Shown: positions 40,156 to 49,271, counted from the first letter of the stretch. The stretch: 64,000 nt of DNA from DATASD01 sp035276765 (GCA_035276765.1 DATELH010000002.1:186001-250000), one strand, 5' to 3'. Numbers and translations are program-made. Notes: generated by a model not told the origin, from the sequence alone.

Positions 40156-40722
40156 ATGACCATTGTGGGAATCGATGAAGTTGGACGTGGATGCTGGGCG
40201 GGGCCGCTGGTGGCCGCGGCTGTCGTGTTGGCACGCCCAACCAAAGGACTTAAAGATTCCAAAAAGCTGCCGAGGGCTGAGCGTGAACGACTTGCAAAAA
40301 TTATTCACAAAAAGGCACTGGCAACTGGCATTGGGTGGGTGCCAGCAGCAGAGCTTGACGAAGTGGGCTTAACCGAAGCTGTCCGCCGTGCCATGCAGCG
40401 CGCGCTCGAGCATATCGGTATTCCATACGATAAAATTATTATTGATGGCAATTATAATTATTTAACAAACGTCAAAAAAACAGAGGTGCTCATAAAGGCC
40501 GACGACCTTGTGCCAGCGGTGAGCGCGGCGAGTATCATCGCCAAAGTAGCGCGCGACCAATACATGGCGGCGCTCGATGGCAACTACAAAAAGTATCAGT
40601 TTGCGCAACATGTGGGATACGGTACGCCGCTGCACCAACAACTTCTTGCCGAGCACGGCATAAGCGACATACATCGTCGCCTCTTTAAGCCAATCCAATC
40701 ATTACTCGACGAAACTGCATGA
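40156..40722 (+). CDS. rnhB: Ribonuclease HII
   Basis: A 188-residue enzyme that nicks RNA-DNA hybrids and misincorporated ribonucleotides. Its acidic active site is seen as IVGIDEVGRGCWAGPLVAAA, then LKDSKKL, IIIDGNYNY and VSAASIIAKVARDQYM; these give the D-E-D-D set. Length is close to the family norm. The ATG at 40156 was chosen because it starts exactly at the conserved N-terminus and 6 nt after a -10 box; an upstream in-frame ATG precedes the terminator. It overlaps yraN by 4 nt. Confidence 0.95.
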   Translation: MTIVGIDEVGRGCWAGPLVAAAVVLARPTKGLKDSKKLPRAERERLAKIIHKKALATGIGWVPAAELDEVGLTEAVRRAMQRALEHIGIPYDKIIIDGNYNYLTNVKKTEVLIKADDLVPAVSAASIIAKVARDQYMAALDGNYKKYQFAQHVGYGTPLHQQLLAEHGISDIHRRLFKPIQSLLDETA

Positions 40723-41063
40723 CCACATTCGAAACCGGACGCCGCGCCGAGGCTGCCGCTGCTGCGTTCTTAAGACACAAAGGTTTTACGGTTGTCGCAC
40801 AAAACTGGCGCACGCGCATGTGCGAAATCGACATCGTTGCCGAACGCGCTGGCGAACTCTGTTTCTGCGAAGTAAAGTACCGTAGCACCAACCGTCAAGG
40901 CGCCGGACTTGATTACATCACTCCAAAAAAGCTAAACCAAATGCGCTTTGCCGCCGAAAGTTGGGTGCACACGCACGGATGGCGCGGCGAATATCACTTG
41001 GCGGCCATTGAAGTCAGCGGTTCGGATTACCATGTCACGAACGCTATAAAAGACCTTGGCTAA
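40719..41063 (+). CDS. YraN family (UPF0102) endonuclease-like protein
   Basis: The 114-residue protein shows the UPF0102 pattern: TGRRAEAAAAAFLRHKGFTV, NWRTRMCEIDIVAER and FCEVKYRSTNRQGAGLD. The E-x-D...E-V-K set is that of a restriction-endonuclease-like fold of the Holliday-junction-resolvase type. Function is unknown. rnhB-yraN adjacency is common in bacteria and is kept here with an ATGA overlap. Confidence 0.9.
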   Translation: MTTFETGRRAEAAAAAFLRHKGFTVVAQNWRTRMCEIDIVAERAGELCFCEVKYRSTNRQGAGLDYITPKKLNQMRFAAESWVHTHGWRGEYHLAAIEVSGSDYHVTNAIKDLG

Positions 41064-41087
41064 CGCGGCGCCCGCAATTTCTTAATG

Positions 41088-43670
41088 CTATTGTTGGGGC
41101 TTGCGAGCAAAGTAGGCTTGCACGGCGGCGAGGTCATGCTCGAGCCAAGCGACACGGTTTTCCAGTTCCTCGATGCCCATTGTAATGTTTCGGGCAAGCG
41201 CCAGGTCGGATTGTTTTGGCTCAAAGAATGCGCGGTATTCCTTTAAAAGCTCGCGCGTGCTAAAGCAACTGGCGGCGTAGCGTGGGAAGGAGTCGTAAGA
41301 TTTGTCGCCGCCGAAAGTTTGCTCGAGCCACTCCCAGTTGGCGCGCATCCAGTCCCAAGCAAGCGTGCGTACATGGCGGTTGCGCATGAGGTACACCAGC
41401 CAGCGCGCGATGTCTTGCGGACGCACTTGGTCGGCGTCTTTGAGGCGCGCCAGCAACTGTTTGACTTCTTCGGGTTTGCGCGTGCTTGTGAGCGCTGCGG
41501 CAAGGTCGAGCTTGAGGTCGGCGTTTGTCGTCTCATGTTCGAGCTTCAACAAATACGCAAAAGCGCCTTCGAGGCTGTGGCGCACCGCTGCGTCAAACAC
41601 AATGCTCCGCAGTTCAGCCGGAACGGCTTGCGGATCTTTTTGGTAGGCAGCGAACAACTTGATTGCTTCTTCGGTGATGGCGGGATGCTCGGCGTAGACG
41701 CCCAAGCCTGTTATGGTGGCGCGCAGTTTGGTGTCGGCCACCGGTTCGCCGGATTTTTCCTGCCAGCCCAAGCGGTCGTACTGCGCTTGAATGAGGCCGC
41801 GCATGAGCCGTTTGATGGGTTCCTCGAGCGCTGCATCGGCATCGATAAACCGGCGGGCATCGCCCAAAATAAGCGCCATGATATCCCAGACTGGCTCGGC
41901 GTCTTCGGCGGTGTAGTTTTCAAGGAGGCGTAGCGTGCCATCGAACGATTGCTGACCACCGCGCGAGAGCAGCGAGCTGTCGCTCAAAAGCATCAGACGT
42001 TCGGCGTCACCCAAATTGCGCGCTTTGACGAGCCCGGCAATAGCGGCTTGGTGCGCTGCCTCGGTGTAATGCACGATGTAATGGCCCGTGGCGCCTTGAT
42101 TGATGCGCACAAACTCATCACTGGCAAGTTGTCCGGTGGCAGTTTTGCCTTCGAGCAGCTCTGGCACGCCCGCGCTTTGGCTAAGCAAAGGCACCGGCCA
42201 CACGCGTTCGCCATCAGCCTTTTGGGGGTCAAGCAAAAAATGAGTTTGTGATAGGCTCAAATCGGTGCCCTTTTGTGTTACATCTACCACTGGGAAGCCG
42301 GATTGCAACAACCACGGGTTCATGAACGCCGCAATGTCTTTGCCGCTCGCAGCACTAAGCGCCGCCCACAGGTCGTCGCCCGTCGTATTGGCGTATGCAT
42401 GCTTGGTAAAATAATCCTTTAGGCCTTTGCGAAACGCGCCTTCGCCCACATATTGCATGAGCATACGCAGCAAGCGCCCGCCTTTGGCGTACACGATTGA
42501 GGGGTCAAACAGGGTTGAGATTTCGTCGGGATGGTTGACGTCGGTCTGCACCGGTTGCACGCCAGCGATCGAGTCGCGCCGCAGCGCCGACAGGCCTTCT
42601 TGCGTAATAAAGGTATTCCAAATGTGCCAATCGGGATACAGCGCGTCGGTGGCAACATACTCCATGACGTTGGCGAAACTTTCGTTCAGCCACAAGTTAT
42701 TCCACCAGCGCATAGTCACGAGATTGCCGAACCACTGGTGCGAGGTTTCGTGCGCGATCACCATGCACACGACTTCGCGTGTGCTTTGCGAAGCGGTATC
42801 CGGGTCGGCCAGCAAGCAGGCCTCTCGGTAAGTTACGAGCCCCCAGTTTTCCATGGCGCCCGCCGAAAAATCCGGCAGAGCAATATGGTCGGCCTTGGCA
42901 AGCGGATAAGGTACACCAAAATATTCATCAAAAAATTCAATGGAACGTTTGGCAGCGTCGAGGCCAAAGTCGAGCGCCTCTGGCTTGTGTACCTTGGTGG
43001 CCCATACACGAACCGCTACACCGTCTTTAGTAGTGGTTTCACGGCTTTGCAAATCACCGTACGCAAAAGCAAGCAGGTACGTTGACATCTTGGGAGTGGG
43101 CTCAAAAGTGGTGATTTGTTTTTTGCCGTACGGTTTTTGCTGGGCTACGGGCGTGTTGCCGAGCACTGTTTCGCCCTTTGGCGAAATCACTGACATATTA
43201 AACACAGCTTTGGCGGCCGGCTCGTCGATGCAAGGGAAGGCTTCGCGGGCGTGGTGGCTTTCGAACTGCGTGGCGATGATGGATTGTTTTTTGCCCTCAT
43301 GTTCGTAGTAACAGGGGTATACGCCATGCATGGCGTCAGTAATTTTGGAGGTAGCTTTGAGCGTAATTACATATTCGCCAGGGTAGAGCATGGCGTCGGT
43401 GTGCAGGCGGACTTCGTCGAGCGTGCGCTGGTAGTTGATGCGCACCACTGGAATTTCTTGGTCGCCCTTTTTGTCTTTGCGCGTAATGCTTGCTTGGGTA
43501 ACGGTGAGGTCGTGCTGGTGCAGGGTAATGCGCTGCGAGGGTCGCCCGGTTTTTTTGCCAGTGACCATAACTTCGGTGGTGAGGTGCATGGTTTCGCGGT
43601 CGGGTTCAAAAGTGACGTCGTACTGCGAAGGCTGGAAATATTGAAACAGTTGTTTTACTTTTTTGCTCAT
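41088..43670 (-). CDS. pepN: M1 family aminopeptidase N
   Basis: The 860-residue zinc metallopeptidase removes N-terminal residues from peptides. The substrate-binding motif GAMENWG and the zinc motif VIAHETSHQWFGNL followed by LWLNESFANVMEY are intact. An N-terminal beta-rich domain and a C-terminal helical ERAP-like domain of about 350 residues complete the M1 fold. No signal peptide, so it probably acts on imported or cytosolic peptides, useful for an amino-acid-auxotrophic cell. ATG 43670 lies 6 nt after TAGAAT. It diverges from nusA. Confidence 0.94.
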   Translation of the reverse strand: MSKKVKQLFQYFQPSQYDVTFEPDRETMHLTTEVMVTGKKTGRPSQRITLHQHDLTVTQASITRKDKKGDQEIPVVRINYQRTLDEVRLHTDAMLYPGEYVITLKATSKITDAMHGVYPCYYEHEGKKQSIIATQFESHHAREAFPCIDEPAAKAVFNMSVISPKGETVLGNTPVAQQKPYGKKQITTFEPTPKMSTYLLAFAYGDLQSRETTTKDGVAVRVWATKVHKPEALDFGLDAAKRSIEFFDEYFGVPYPLAKADHIALPDFSAGAMENWGLVTYREACLLADPDTASQSTREVVCMVIAHETSHQWFGNLVTMRWWNNLWLNESFANVMEYVATDALYPDWHIWNTFITQEGLSALRRDSIAGVQPVQTDVNHPDEISTLFDPSIVYAKGGRLLRMLMQYVGEGAFRKGLKDYFTKHAYANTTGDDLWAALSAASGKDIAAFMNPWLLQSGFPVVDVTQKGTDLSLSQTHFLLDPQKADGERVWPVPLLSQSAGVPELLEGKTATGQLASDEFVRINQGATGHYIVHYTEAAHQAAIAGLVKARNLGDAERLMLLSDSSLLSRGGQQSFDGTLRLLENYTAEDAEPVWDIMALILGDARRFIDADAALEEPIKRLMRGLIQAQYDRLGWQEKSGEPVADTKLRATITGLGVYAEHPAITEEAIKLFAAYQKDPQAVPAELRSIVFDAAVRHSLEGAFAYLLKLEHETTNADLKLDLAAALTSTRKPEEVKQLLARLKDADQVRPQDIARWLVYLMRNRHVRTLAWDWMRANWEWLEQTFGGDKSYDSFPRYAASCFSTRELLKEYRAFFEPKQSDLALARNITMGIEELENRVAWLEHDLAAVQAYFARKPQQ

Positions 43671-43676
43671 TATCAC

Positions 43677-43682
43677 ATTCTA
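43677..43682 (-). promoter_or_regulatory. -10 box of pepN
   Basis: TAGAAT on the minus strand ends 6 nt before the ATG at 43670; leaderless. Confidence 0.5.
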
Positions 43683-43699
43683 TCATGGGATAATGGGAA

Positions 43700-43781
43700 G
43701 CCGGCGGAGATGTCTGCAACGCGTGCAGTTTGCGGCACTTAATCCGCAGTGTTTGAGCACGGCAGAACGTGTCCGCAAGGC
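43700..43781. repeat. Structured intergenic element, family 2 copy B
   Basis: Core 43718-43761 closely matches 2459-2503. The arms 43700-43717 and 43762-43781 pair imperfectly (GCC/GGC, GCGGA/TCCGC, A-T, G-T with one wobble, CTGC/GCAG) and differ from the arms of copy A. The inner stems CGTGC/GCACG and TGCGG/CCGCA are perfect here. It lies between the divergent pepN and nusA genes. Confidence 0.7.
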
Positions 43782-43814
43782 CTCTTCAATATATCGGCAC
43801 ATGCCCTTTTAAGT

Positions 43815-43843
43815 TTGACAGGAGATGCTTGGCTTGCTATAGT
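43815..43843 (+). promoter_or_regulatory. Promoter of nusA
   Basis: Perfect TTGACA (43815-43820), a 17-nt spacer and TATAGT (43838-43843): the best sigma70-type promoter in the window. The start of transcription should fall near 43850, directly before a terminator-like hairpin. Confidence 0.8.
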
Positions 43844-43855
43844 TGTAAGTGATCG

Positions 43856-43880
43856 GTCGGCCAGCATGGTCGGCTTTTTT
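43856..43880 (+). terminator. Leader terminator/attenuator of nusA
   Basis: GTCGGCC (43856-43862), loop AGCAT and GGTCGGC (43868-43874) form a 7-bp stem (two G-U pairs), followed by six Ts (43875-43880). It lies between the nusA promoter and the AAAGGA ribosome site, so it must be at least partly read through. Confidence 0.75.
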
Positions 43881-43910
43881 CGTATCAACCTTGTAAAGAA
43901 AGGAATAAAC

Positions 43911-45074
43911 ATGGACCTTGATATCAAGCAACTCGCTCTCGCTGTCCGCACCATTGCCGAAGAAAAGAACCTGCCCGAAGACACGGTGCAAGAAGTTGTC
44001 GAGCAAGCCTTGGCCGCCGCTTACCGCCGCGATTACGGTGAGCGCGAGCAAGACATTCGCGTCACCATGAACCTCAACACCGGTGATGTAGATGCCTACG
44101 TTAGCAAAGAAGTCGTCGAGAAGGTTGAAAACCCGGCATACGAAATCAGCGTGCCGGAAGCACAAACTATGCAAAAGAACGCCAAAGTCGGCGACCTCGT
44201 TGATGTGCACGAAAAAGTGCAAAACTTCGGCCGTGTGGCAGCACAAACCGCCAAGCAGGTCATTTTGCAGCGCTTGCGTGAAGCCGAGCGCGAAATCGTC
44301 ATGGCCGAGTACGAAGACAAAATCGGCACCGTCATTAACGCCTTGGTTTCGCGCGTGGAAGGCAACATTGTACGTGTCGAACTCGGCAAAGCGCAGGGCA
44401 TCATGCCACGCAGCGAGCAAATCCAGGGCGAGCGCTACTACCCCGGCCAACGCTTGAAGGTGCTTTTGAAGGACGTTGAGCGCGGTTTTCGCGGCCCGCA
44501 GCTGGTAGTTTCGCGTGGCAGCAAAGAGTTTATCGAGTGGATGTTTCGCGGTGAAGTACCTGAAATGGAGAGTGGCGCGGTGGAGATCAAAGGTATTGCC
44601 CGCGAAGCCGGCATCCGCACCAAACTCGCCGTACACAGCACCGTACAAGGTGTTGATCCGGTTGGCACCTTTGTTGGCGGCCACGGTACCCGTGTAAATG
44701 CTGTAATGAGCGAAATCGGCGAGCAAGAGAAAATCGATATCATTGTGTGGAGTGAAGACCCCGTAGCTTACATCACAAACGCCTTAAGCCCGACCAAAGT
44801 CAGCAAAGTTACGGTTGACGAGGCTAACAAGAAAGCGCTCGTGACAGTTCCTGAGGACCAGCTCAGCATCGCTATCGGCAAGGGCGGCCAAAACGTGCGC
44901 CTGGCGAGCAAACTCACCGGGTACGAACTCGACATTGAGGCTGAAAAAGCTCCAACACCTCCTGCTCCCGCTGAGGAAAAGGCCGCCGCCGGTAAGCCAG
45001 TCGCGCAAAAACTCAAGAAAAAGAGCGAACTCGAAAATAACTTGCTGAGTGCAATTGAAGAGCACGGCGAATAG
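43911..45074 (+). CDS. nusA: Transcription termination/antitermination factor NusA
   Basis: The 387-residue protein has an N-terminal RNA polymerase-binding domain (DLDIKQLALAVRTIAEEKNL to about 125). S1 (GTVINALVSRVEGNIVRVEL), KH1 (REAGIRTKLAVHS, VDPVGTFVGGHGTRVNAVMS) and KH2 (LSIAIGKGGQNVRLASKLTG) follow. A short Pro/Ala/Lys tail replaces the acidic repeats of E. coli NusA. It slows RNA polymerase and aids hairpin termination. The ATG at 43911 has AAAGGA 7 nt upstream and matches the usual N-terminus. rimP and infB, common neighbours, are absent. Confidence 0.95.
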   Translation: MDLDIKQLALAVRTIAEEKNLPEDTVQEVVEQALAAAYRRDYGEREQDIRVTMNLNTGDVDAYVSKEVVEKVENPAYEISVPEAQTMQKNAKVGDLVDVHEKVQNFGRVAAQTAKQVILQRLREAEREIVMAEYEDKIGTVINALVSRVEGNIVRVELGKAQGIMPRSEQIQGERYYPGQRLKVLLKDVERGFRGPQLVVSRGSKEFIEWMFRGEVPEMESGAVEIKGIAREAGIRTKLAVHSTVQGVDPVGTFVGGHGTRVNAVMSEIGEQEKIDIIVWSEDPVAYITNALSPTKVSKVTVDEANKKALVTVPEDQLSIAIGKGGQNVRLASKLTGYELDIEAEKAPTPPAPAEEKAAAGKPVAQKLKKKSELENNLLSAIEEHGE

Positions 45075-45081
45075 TCGCAGA

Positions 45082-45570
45082 CTATCCAGCGGCTTCCCGG
45101 CCTAATTTGTCGAGCATAGTGGCAAGTTCTTTGCAGCTCAAGGCATCAGTGTCGATCTTTTTCTCGAGCGCGATATTGTAGCCATGCAGGATACGGTCAA
45201 CTTTGAGGGCGTCTTGGCGCCACAGGTAATTGATGGTGTACGGTTTTTTCGGGTCGAAAAACCTCGTGTGAATTTCGAGTGAGCCAAAAAGCGGCCCAAG
45301 GTGCGGTGTAACATTCAGGATGTCTTCGAGTTTGATGCTTACCACGTCGGACACCATAAAAAACGTGCGGCGGGTAATTGAAAGCTTAGTGCGGCTAATC
45401 GCGATGGTGTCGGGGAAAAATGTGAAGGGAAAAACGGTGGTGGCGCTAAAAATTATCTCCTGCGCGGCACTCACAACCTCGTTAATTTCCTTTCGGGCGC
45501 GTTGCTTTTCTTCTGTTCGCCGTGTCTTTTTGATGGCGAGTTGTCCAAGTTCACGCAGTTTACGTTTCAT
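45082..45570 (-). CDS. Unknown 162-residue protein, possibly PH-like
   Basis: I do not recognise a named family. A basic N-terminal helix (KLRELGQLAIKKTRRTEEKQ) precedes a beta-rich middle (IAISRTKLSITRRTFFMVSD, VVSIKLEDILNVTPHLGPLF) that resembles bacterial PH-like domains, and a C-terminal helix. The start is uncertain: ATG 45570 has AAGGGG close upstream, and ATG 45582 follows TATTAT closely. It is convergent with nusA (7-nt gap) and divergent from clpC. Confidence 0.65.
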   Translation of the reverse strand: MKRKLRELGQLAIKKTRRTEEKQRARKEINEVVSAAQEIIFSATTVFPFTFFPDTIAISRTKLSITRRTFFMVSDVVSIKLEDILNVTPHLGPLFGSLEIHTRFFDPKKPYTINYLWRQDALKVDRILHGYNIALEKKIDTDALSCKELATMLDKLGREAAG

Positions 45571-45652
45571 AAACCCCTTCATAATAATATGCCAAGTGCG
45601 TTGCAAAAGCAGTTAATAATCTCACCAAAAGGCACGGCGAAAAATAGATAAA

Positions 45653-45689
45653 TTAGCACTCTTGACGTGTGAGTGCTAAACGCTATACT
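45653..45689 (+). promoter_or_regulatory. CIRCE operator and promoter of clpC
   Basis: TTAGCACTC (45653-45661), nine bases, GAGTGCTAA (45671-45679) is a perfect CIRCE inverted repeat, the HrcA repressor site. The -35 TTGACG (45662-45667) fills its loop and TATACT (45684-45689) follows after 16 nt. HrcA binding would block the promoter until heat or protein-folding stress. Confidence 0.93.
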
Positions 45690-45734
45690 AGTATATAGTG
45701 ATGCCGGGTAAGCATCGCCGAAAGGTAGCAAGTT

Positions 45735-48248
45735 ATGACACCAGACTCAGCAGACTTCCAAGATTTTCTAAACCATCTTACGAATAACGCTTTGCAAAGC
45801 CTGAAGCACGCCGACGCAATCGCGCGAAAATTCGGTAGTGCCTATGTGGGCACTGAACATTTGCTTATGGGCGTGCTGGCGCAAGAAGCCAGCATGGGCG
45901 CCAAGCTGCTCGAAGGCGCAGGCGTAACATTCGACCGGGCGCGCCTTGCACTCAACCTCACTCCCAAAACACTTGTAATGAGCGCCGGTGCCAAAGGTCT
46001 GAGCGAAACAGCCAAGCTTACCCTGAAAATGGCCTATGATGTGGCACAAGATTATAACCAAGAATATTGCGGCACCGAGCACATCTTATATAGCATTTTG
46101 ACCCAGAAGAACGCGCGCGCCACTATTTTGCTGCGCGACATGGATATTGATGTTGACCAGCTCATGAACGAACTCGAGCAATTCCTTGACAAGCAGCAGG
46201 GCGATGACGGCGGCGAAAGCACCGAGACGCCACGCCGCGGTGGCCGCAATAAGGGTCGCAAGACTGCACTCGACTTTTTTGGCACCGATATTACTGCACA
46301 AGCCCGCGCGGGCAAGCTCGATCCAGTGGTTGGTCGGGAGGCGCAAATCCGCCGCGTTATCACTATTTTGAACCGTCGCACCAAAAATAACCCCGTACTC
46401 ATTGGCGAGCCGGGCGTTGGCAAGACGGCGATCGTTGAAGGTTTAGTGCAGCGCATCGTGAATGAGGACGTACCGGACAGCTTGCTTGACAAACGCATCG
46501 TGATGCTCGACCTCGCCGGCATGATCGCTGGCACGAAATACCGCGGCGAATTCGAGGAGCGGCTCAAAAAAGTAATGGGCGAACTCGAAAACGACAAGAA
46601 AACCATTGTGTTTATCGACGAGATGCACTTGATTGTAGGCGCCGGTGCCGCCGAAGGCGCCATGGACGCCGGCAATATTTTGAAGCCGGCGCTGGCACGC
46701 GGCAAAGTTCAGATGGTGGGCGCCACCACCACCGCTGAATACACCAAGCACGTCGAAAAAGACGCTGCGCTTGAACGCCGTTTTCAACCGGTGCAGGTGC
46801 CGGAAACCAATGTTGCCGAAACGCTCGCAATCCTCAAGGGCTTACGCAAGCATTACGAAAGCTTCCACGGCGTAACTGTTACGAACGAAGTGCTCGACGA
46901 CATCGTCACGTTTGCCAAGCGGTACATTAACGACCGCTTTATGCCCGACAAAGCTATCGATTTACTAGACGAAACCGCTGCGCATTTGCGGGTGGATAAG
47001 GGCAAGACCTCGCCAGAAGTTCGTAAGTTACAGAAGGAACTCAAGCTGGTGAACACGCGCATCGACGAAGCGGTAGACGCCGAAGACTACGAAAAGGCCG
47101 CCAAAGAAAAGACGCGGGCCAGCCAAATTAACGAGCAGCTTGGCAAACTCGAAAGTGCTGGCAAACAAACCAAGCGGCTGGTACTGACGAGCGACGACGT
47201 TGCTGAGGTTGTGTCACGTATGACCGGCATTCCGGTACGCAAAGTGATCCGTTCCGAAGCAAAATATTTGGTAAATCTTGAGAAGACGCTTGGCAAGTAC
47301 GTGATTGGCCAGCAAGAAGCTGTCGATGTGGTGGCACGTGCCGTGCGTCGCAATCGTTCGGGCATCGGCAGTGGCAAGCGGCCGATCGGTTCGTTCATTT
47401 TTCTTGGCCCGACCGGTGTAGGTAAGACTGAACTGGCCCGCGTGCTGGCTCGTGAATTTTTTGGTGCAGAAAGTGCGCTGATTAAAATCGACATGAGCGA
47501 ATTCGGCGAAGCACACAACACTTCGCGGCTTGTGGGCGCACCTGCCGGTTACGTTGGCTATGACGAAGGCGGCCAGCTTACTGATAAAATCCGACGACAA
47601 CCTTACAGCTTAGTTTTGTTTGACGAAATCGAGAAAGCGCACCCTGATGTGTTCAGTATGCTGCTGCAAATTCTGGAAGATGGCCAGCTTACCGACGCCA
47701 AGGGTCGCAAGATTGACTTTACAAACACGATCGTCATCATGACCAGTAACATCGGCGCCGACAAACTGCAAAAAGAAGCCGGTTTTGGTTTCCAAGCTGT
47801 GAGCACTAAAGACCTCAAGGATCTCGACGTGCTGCACTCGCTCAATAAGGACAAAGTGCTCGACCAACTCAAAAAAACCATGCGCCCGGAGCTTCTCAAT
47901 CGCATCGACAAGACGGTAGTATTCCGCTCGCTTACGCAAAAAGACATCTTTAAGATTATTGATTTGCAGCTCGATGAATTGCGTGCCCGCATGCAAAAAC
48001 AAGGTTTGGGTTTGCAAGTAACTAGCGCAGCCAAGCAATATTTGCTCGATGAAGGCTACGACGCCAAGAACGGTGTACGGCCCTTGCGGCGTATCATTCA
48101 GGACACGCTCGAAGACCATATCGCCCTGGAACTGCTCAACGAAAATTACGGCCACGGCACGATTGTACAGGTAGGAGCTAAAAACGGCGAACTAGTGTAC
48201 AAAACGATTCACGAGCAGGCCGAAGTCGCACCTGCCTCTAAAGCCTAA
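45735..48248 (+). CDS. clpC: ClpC-type AAA+ unfoldase
   Basis: An 837-residue Hsp100 ATPase. The N-domain has two repeats (NNALQSLKHADAIARKFGSA and LKMAYDVAQDYNQEYCGTEH). D1 carries Walker A GEPGVGKTA (224-232). A mid-region with a UVR-like motif (AEDYEKAAKEKTRASQINEQ) marks ClpC rather than ClpB. D2 has Walker A GPTGVGKTELARVL and the AGFGF segment where ClpP-binding loops occur. It feeds unfolded proteins to ClpP. The CIRCE operator shows HrcA heat-shock control; an AAAGG ribosome site precedes the ATG. Confidence 0.94.
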   Translation: MTPDSADFQDFLNHLTNNALQSLKHADAIARKFGSAYVGTEHLLMGVLAQEASMGAKLLEGAGVTFDRARLALNLTPKTLVMSAGAKGLSETAKLTLKMAYDVAQDYNQEYCGTEHILYSILTQKNARATILLRDMDIDVDQLMNELEQFLDKQQGDDGGESTETPRRGGRNKGRKTALDFFGTDITAQARAGKLDPVVGREAQIRRVITILNRRTKNNPVLIGEPGVGKTAIVEGLVQRIVNEDVPDSLLDKRIVMLDLAGMIAGTKYRGEFEERLKKVMGELENDKKTIVFIDEMHLIVGAGAAEGAMDAGNILKPALARGKVQMVGATTTAEYTKHVEKDAALERRFQPVQVPETNVAETLAILKGLRKHYESFHGVTVTNEVLDDIVTFAKRYINDRFMPDKAIDLLDETAAHLRVDKGKTSPEVRKLQKELKLVNTRIDEAVDAEDYEKAAKEKTRASQINEQLGKLESAGKQTKRLVLTSDDVAEVVSRMTGIPVRKVIRSEAKYLVNLEKTLGKYVIGQQEAVDVVARAVRRNRSGIGSGKRPIGSFIFLGPTGVGKTELARVLAREFFGAESALIKIDMSEFGEAHNTSRLVGAPAGYVGYDEGGQLTDKIRRQPYSLVLFDEIEKAHPDVFSMLLQILEDGQLTDAKGRKIDFTNTIVIMTSNIGADKLQKEAGFGFQAVSTKDLKDLDVLHSLNKDKVLDQLKKTMRPELLNRIDKTVVFRSLTQKDIFKIIDLQLDELRARMQKQGLGLQVTSAAKQYLLDEGYDAKNGVRPLRRIIQDTLEDHIALELLNENYGHGTIVQVGAKNGELVYKTIHEQAEVAPASKA

Positions 48249-48278
48249 ATAGTGCGCCTGCCGCAGGCTTACTCGTGG

Positions 48279-48284
48279 TACACT
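48279..48284 (+). promoter_or_regulatory. -10 box of the secreted HExxH protein gene
   Basis: TACACT ends 9 nt before the ATG at 48294. A weak hairpin (GCCTG/CAGGC at about 48257-48269) just upstream may end clpC transcription. Confidence 0.5.
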
Positions 48285-48293
48285 AGGGGTACT

Positions 48294-49271
48294 ATGAAGG
48301 CTTCCCGGCTTGTAAGTGTGTTTTTGTCCTTGGTGGTCACGGGCGGTGCTGTTTTTGCCTTTAGCGAGCGCCAGCAACTTTACGATTGGGTTCGGCTGCA
48401 AAACTACCAACCGCCAACGCAAATCAGTCAATTGGCGGCCGACGACACCATGACAGCCGCCGCGCAGCACTTGTTTTACATCAACCATCCCAACCTTACG
48501 GCCGATAAAGCGTTTTTTAACAAGCAGTGCGGCAACAAAGAGCAGACCATTGTGCTTGGTTGCTACCATGGCAACCAACAGGGAATTTATTTGTACGAAG
48601 TGAGCGACGCTCGGCTCAACGGAGTAGAGCAAGTGACAGCGGCGCACGAAATGCTGCACGCTGCCTACGATCGCCTGAGCACACAGGACCGCAAGAACAT
48701 TGACGCTATGCTCCAGGATTACTATGCCCACGGACTGCACGACAAGCGCATTCAAGACAGTATTGACCTCTATAAAAAGATTGAACCGAATGATGTCGTG
48801 AACGAAATGCATTCAGTGTTCGGCACTGAAGTCGCCGATTTGCCAGCACCGCTTGAAAACTATTACAAACGCTATTTTGGCGACCGGCACAAAATAGTGC
48901 AGTACGCGACAGACTATCAGGGCACCTTTACGAGCCTGCAAAACCAGGTTGCGACTGATGATGCCCAGCTCGCCAAATGGAAACCGCAAATCGACACCCT
49001 CACCAGTGAAATCCAGCAAAAGCAACGGGCGCTCGCTACGCAAAAGGCACAACTCGACGCCCAACGTGCAAGCGGAAACATTGATGCTTACAATGCCGGT
49101 GTGACACCGTACAACGCTGCCGTTAACACGTATAACGCTTTGGTTGAATCACTCAAAAACCTTATCGCACAGTATAACGCGCTTGTCGACGAACGGAACG
49201 CCATTGCCATCCAGGAAAACCAACTTGCACAGGCCATTAACAGCCAAGCGAGCCCGGTCCCGGCACAATAG
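48294..49271 (+). CDS. Exported protein with HExxH zinc-protease motif
   Basis: The 325-residue protein has a signal-type N-terminus (RLVSVFLSLVVTGGAVFAF, 5-23). The middle domain contains VTAAHEMLHAAYDRLS, with HEMLH at 118-122 as a zincin motif. It also has two cysteines (80, 90) that could form an external disulphide. The C-terminal 130 residues are a long coiled coil (QQKQRALATQKAQLDAQRAS). I infer a secreted or anchored metallopeptidase facing the cell wall or host; no family name can be given. The third zinc ligand is not obvious. The ATG was chosen for its -10 spacing. Confidence 0.72.
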   Translation: MKASRLVSVFLSLVVTGGAVFAFSERQQLYDWVRLQNYQPPTQISQLAADDTMTAAAQHLFYINHPNLTADKAFFNKQCGNKEQTIVLGCYHGNQQGIYLYEVSDARLNGVEQVTAAHEMLHAAYDRLSTQDRKNIDAMLQDYYAHGLHDKRIQDSIDLYKKIEPNDVVNEMHSVFGTEVADLPAPLENYYKRYFGDRHKIVQYATDYQGTFTSLQNQVATDDAQLAKWKPQIDTLTSEIQQKQRALATQKAQLDAQRASGNIDAYNAGVTPYNAAVNTYNALVESLKNLIAQYNALVDERNAIAIQENQLAQAINSQASPVPAQ

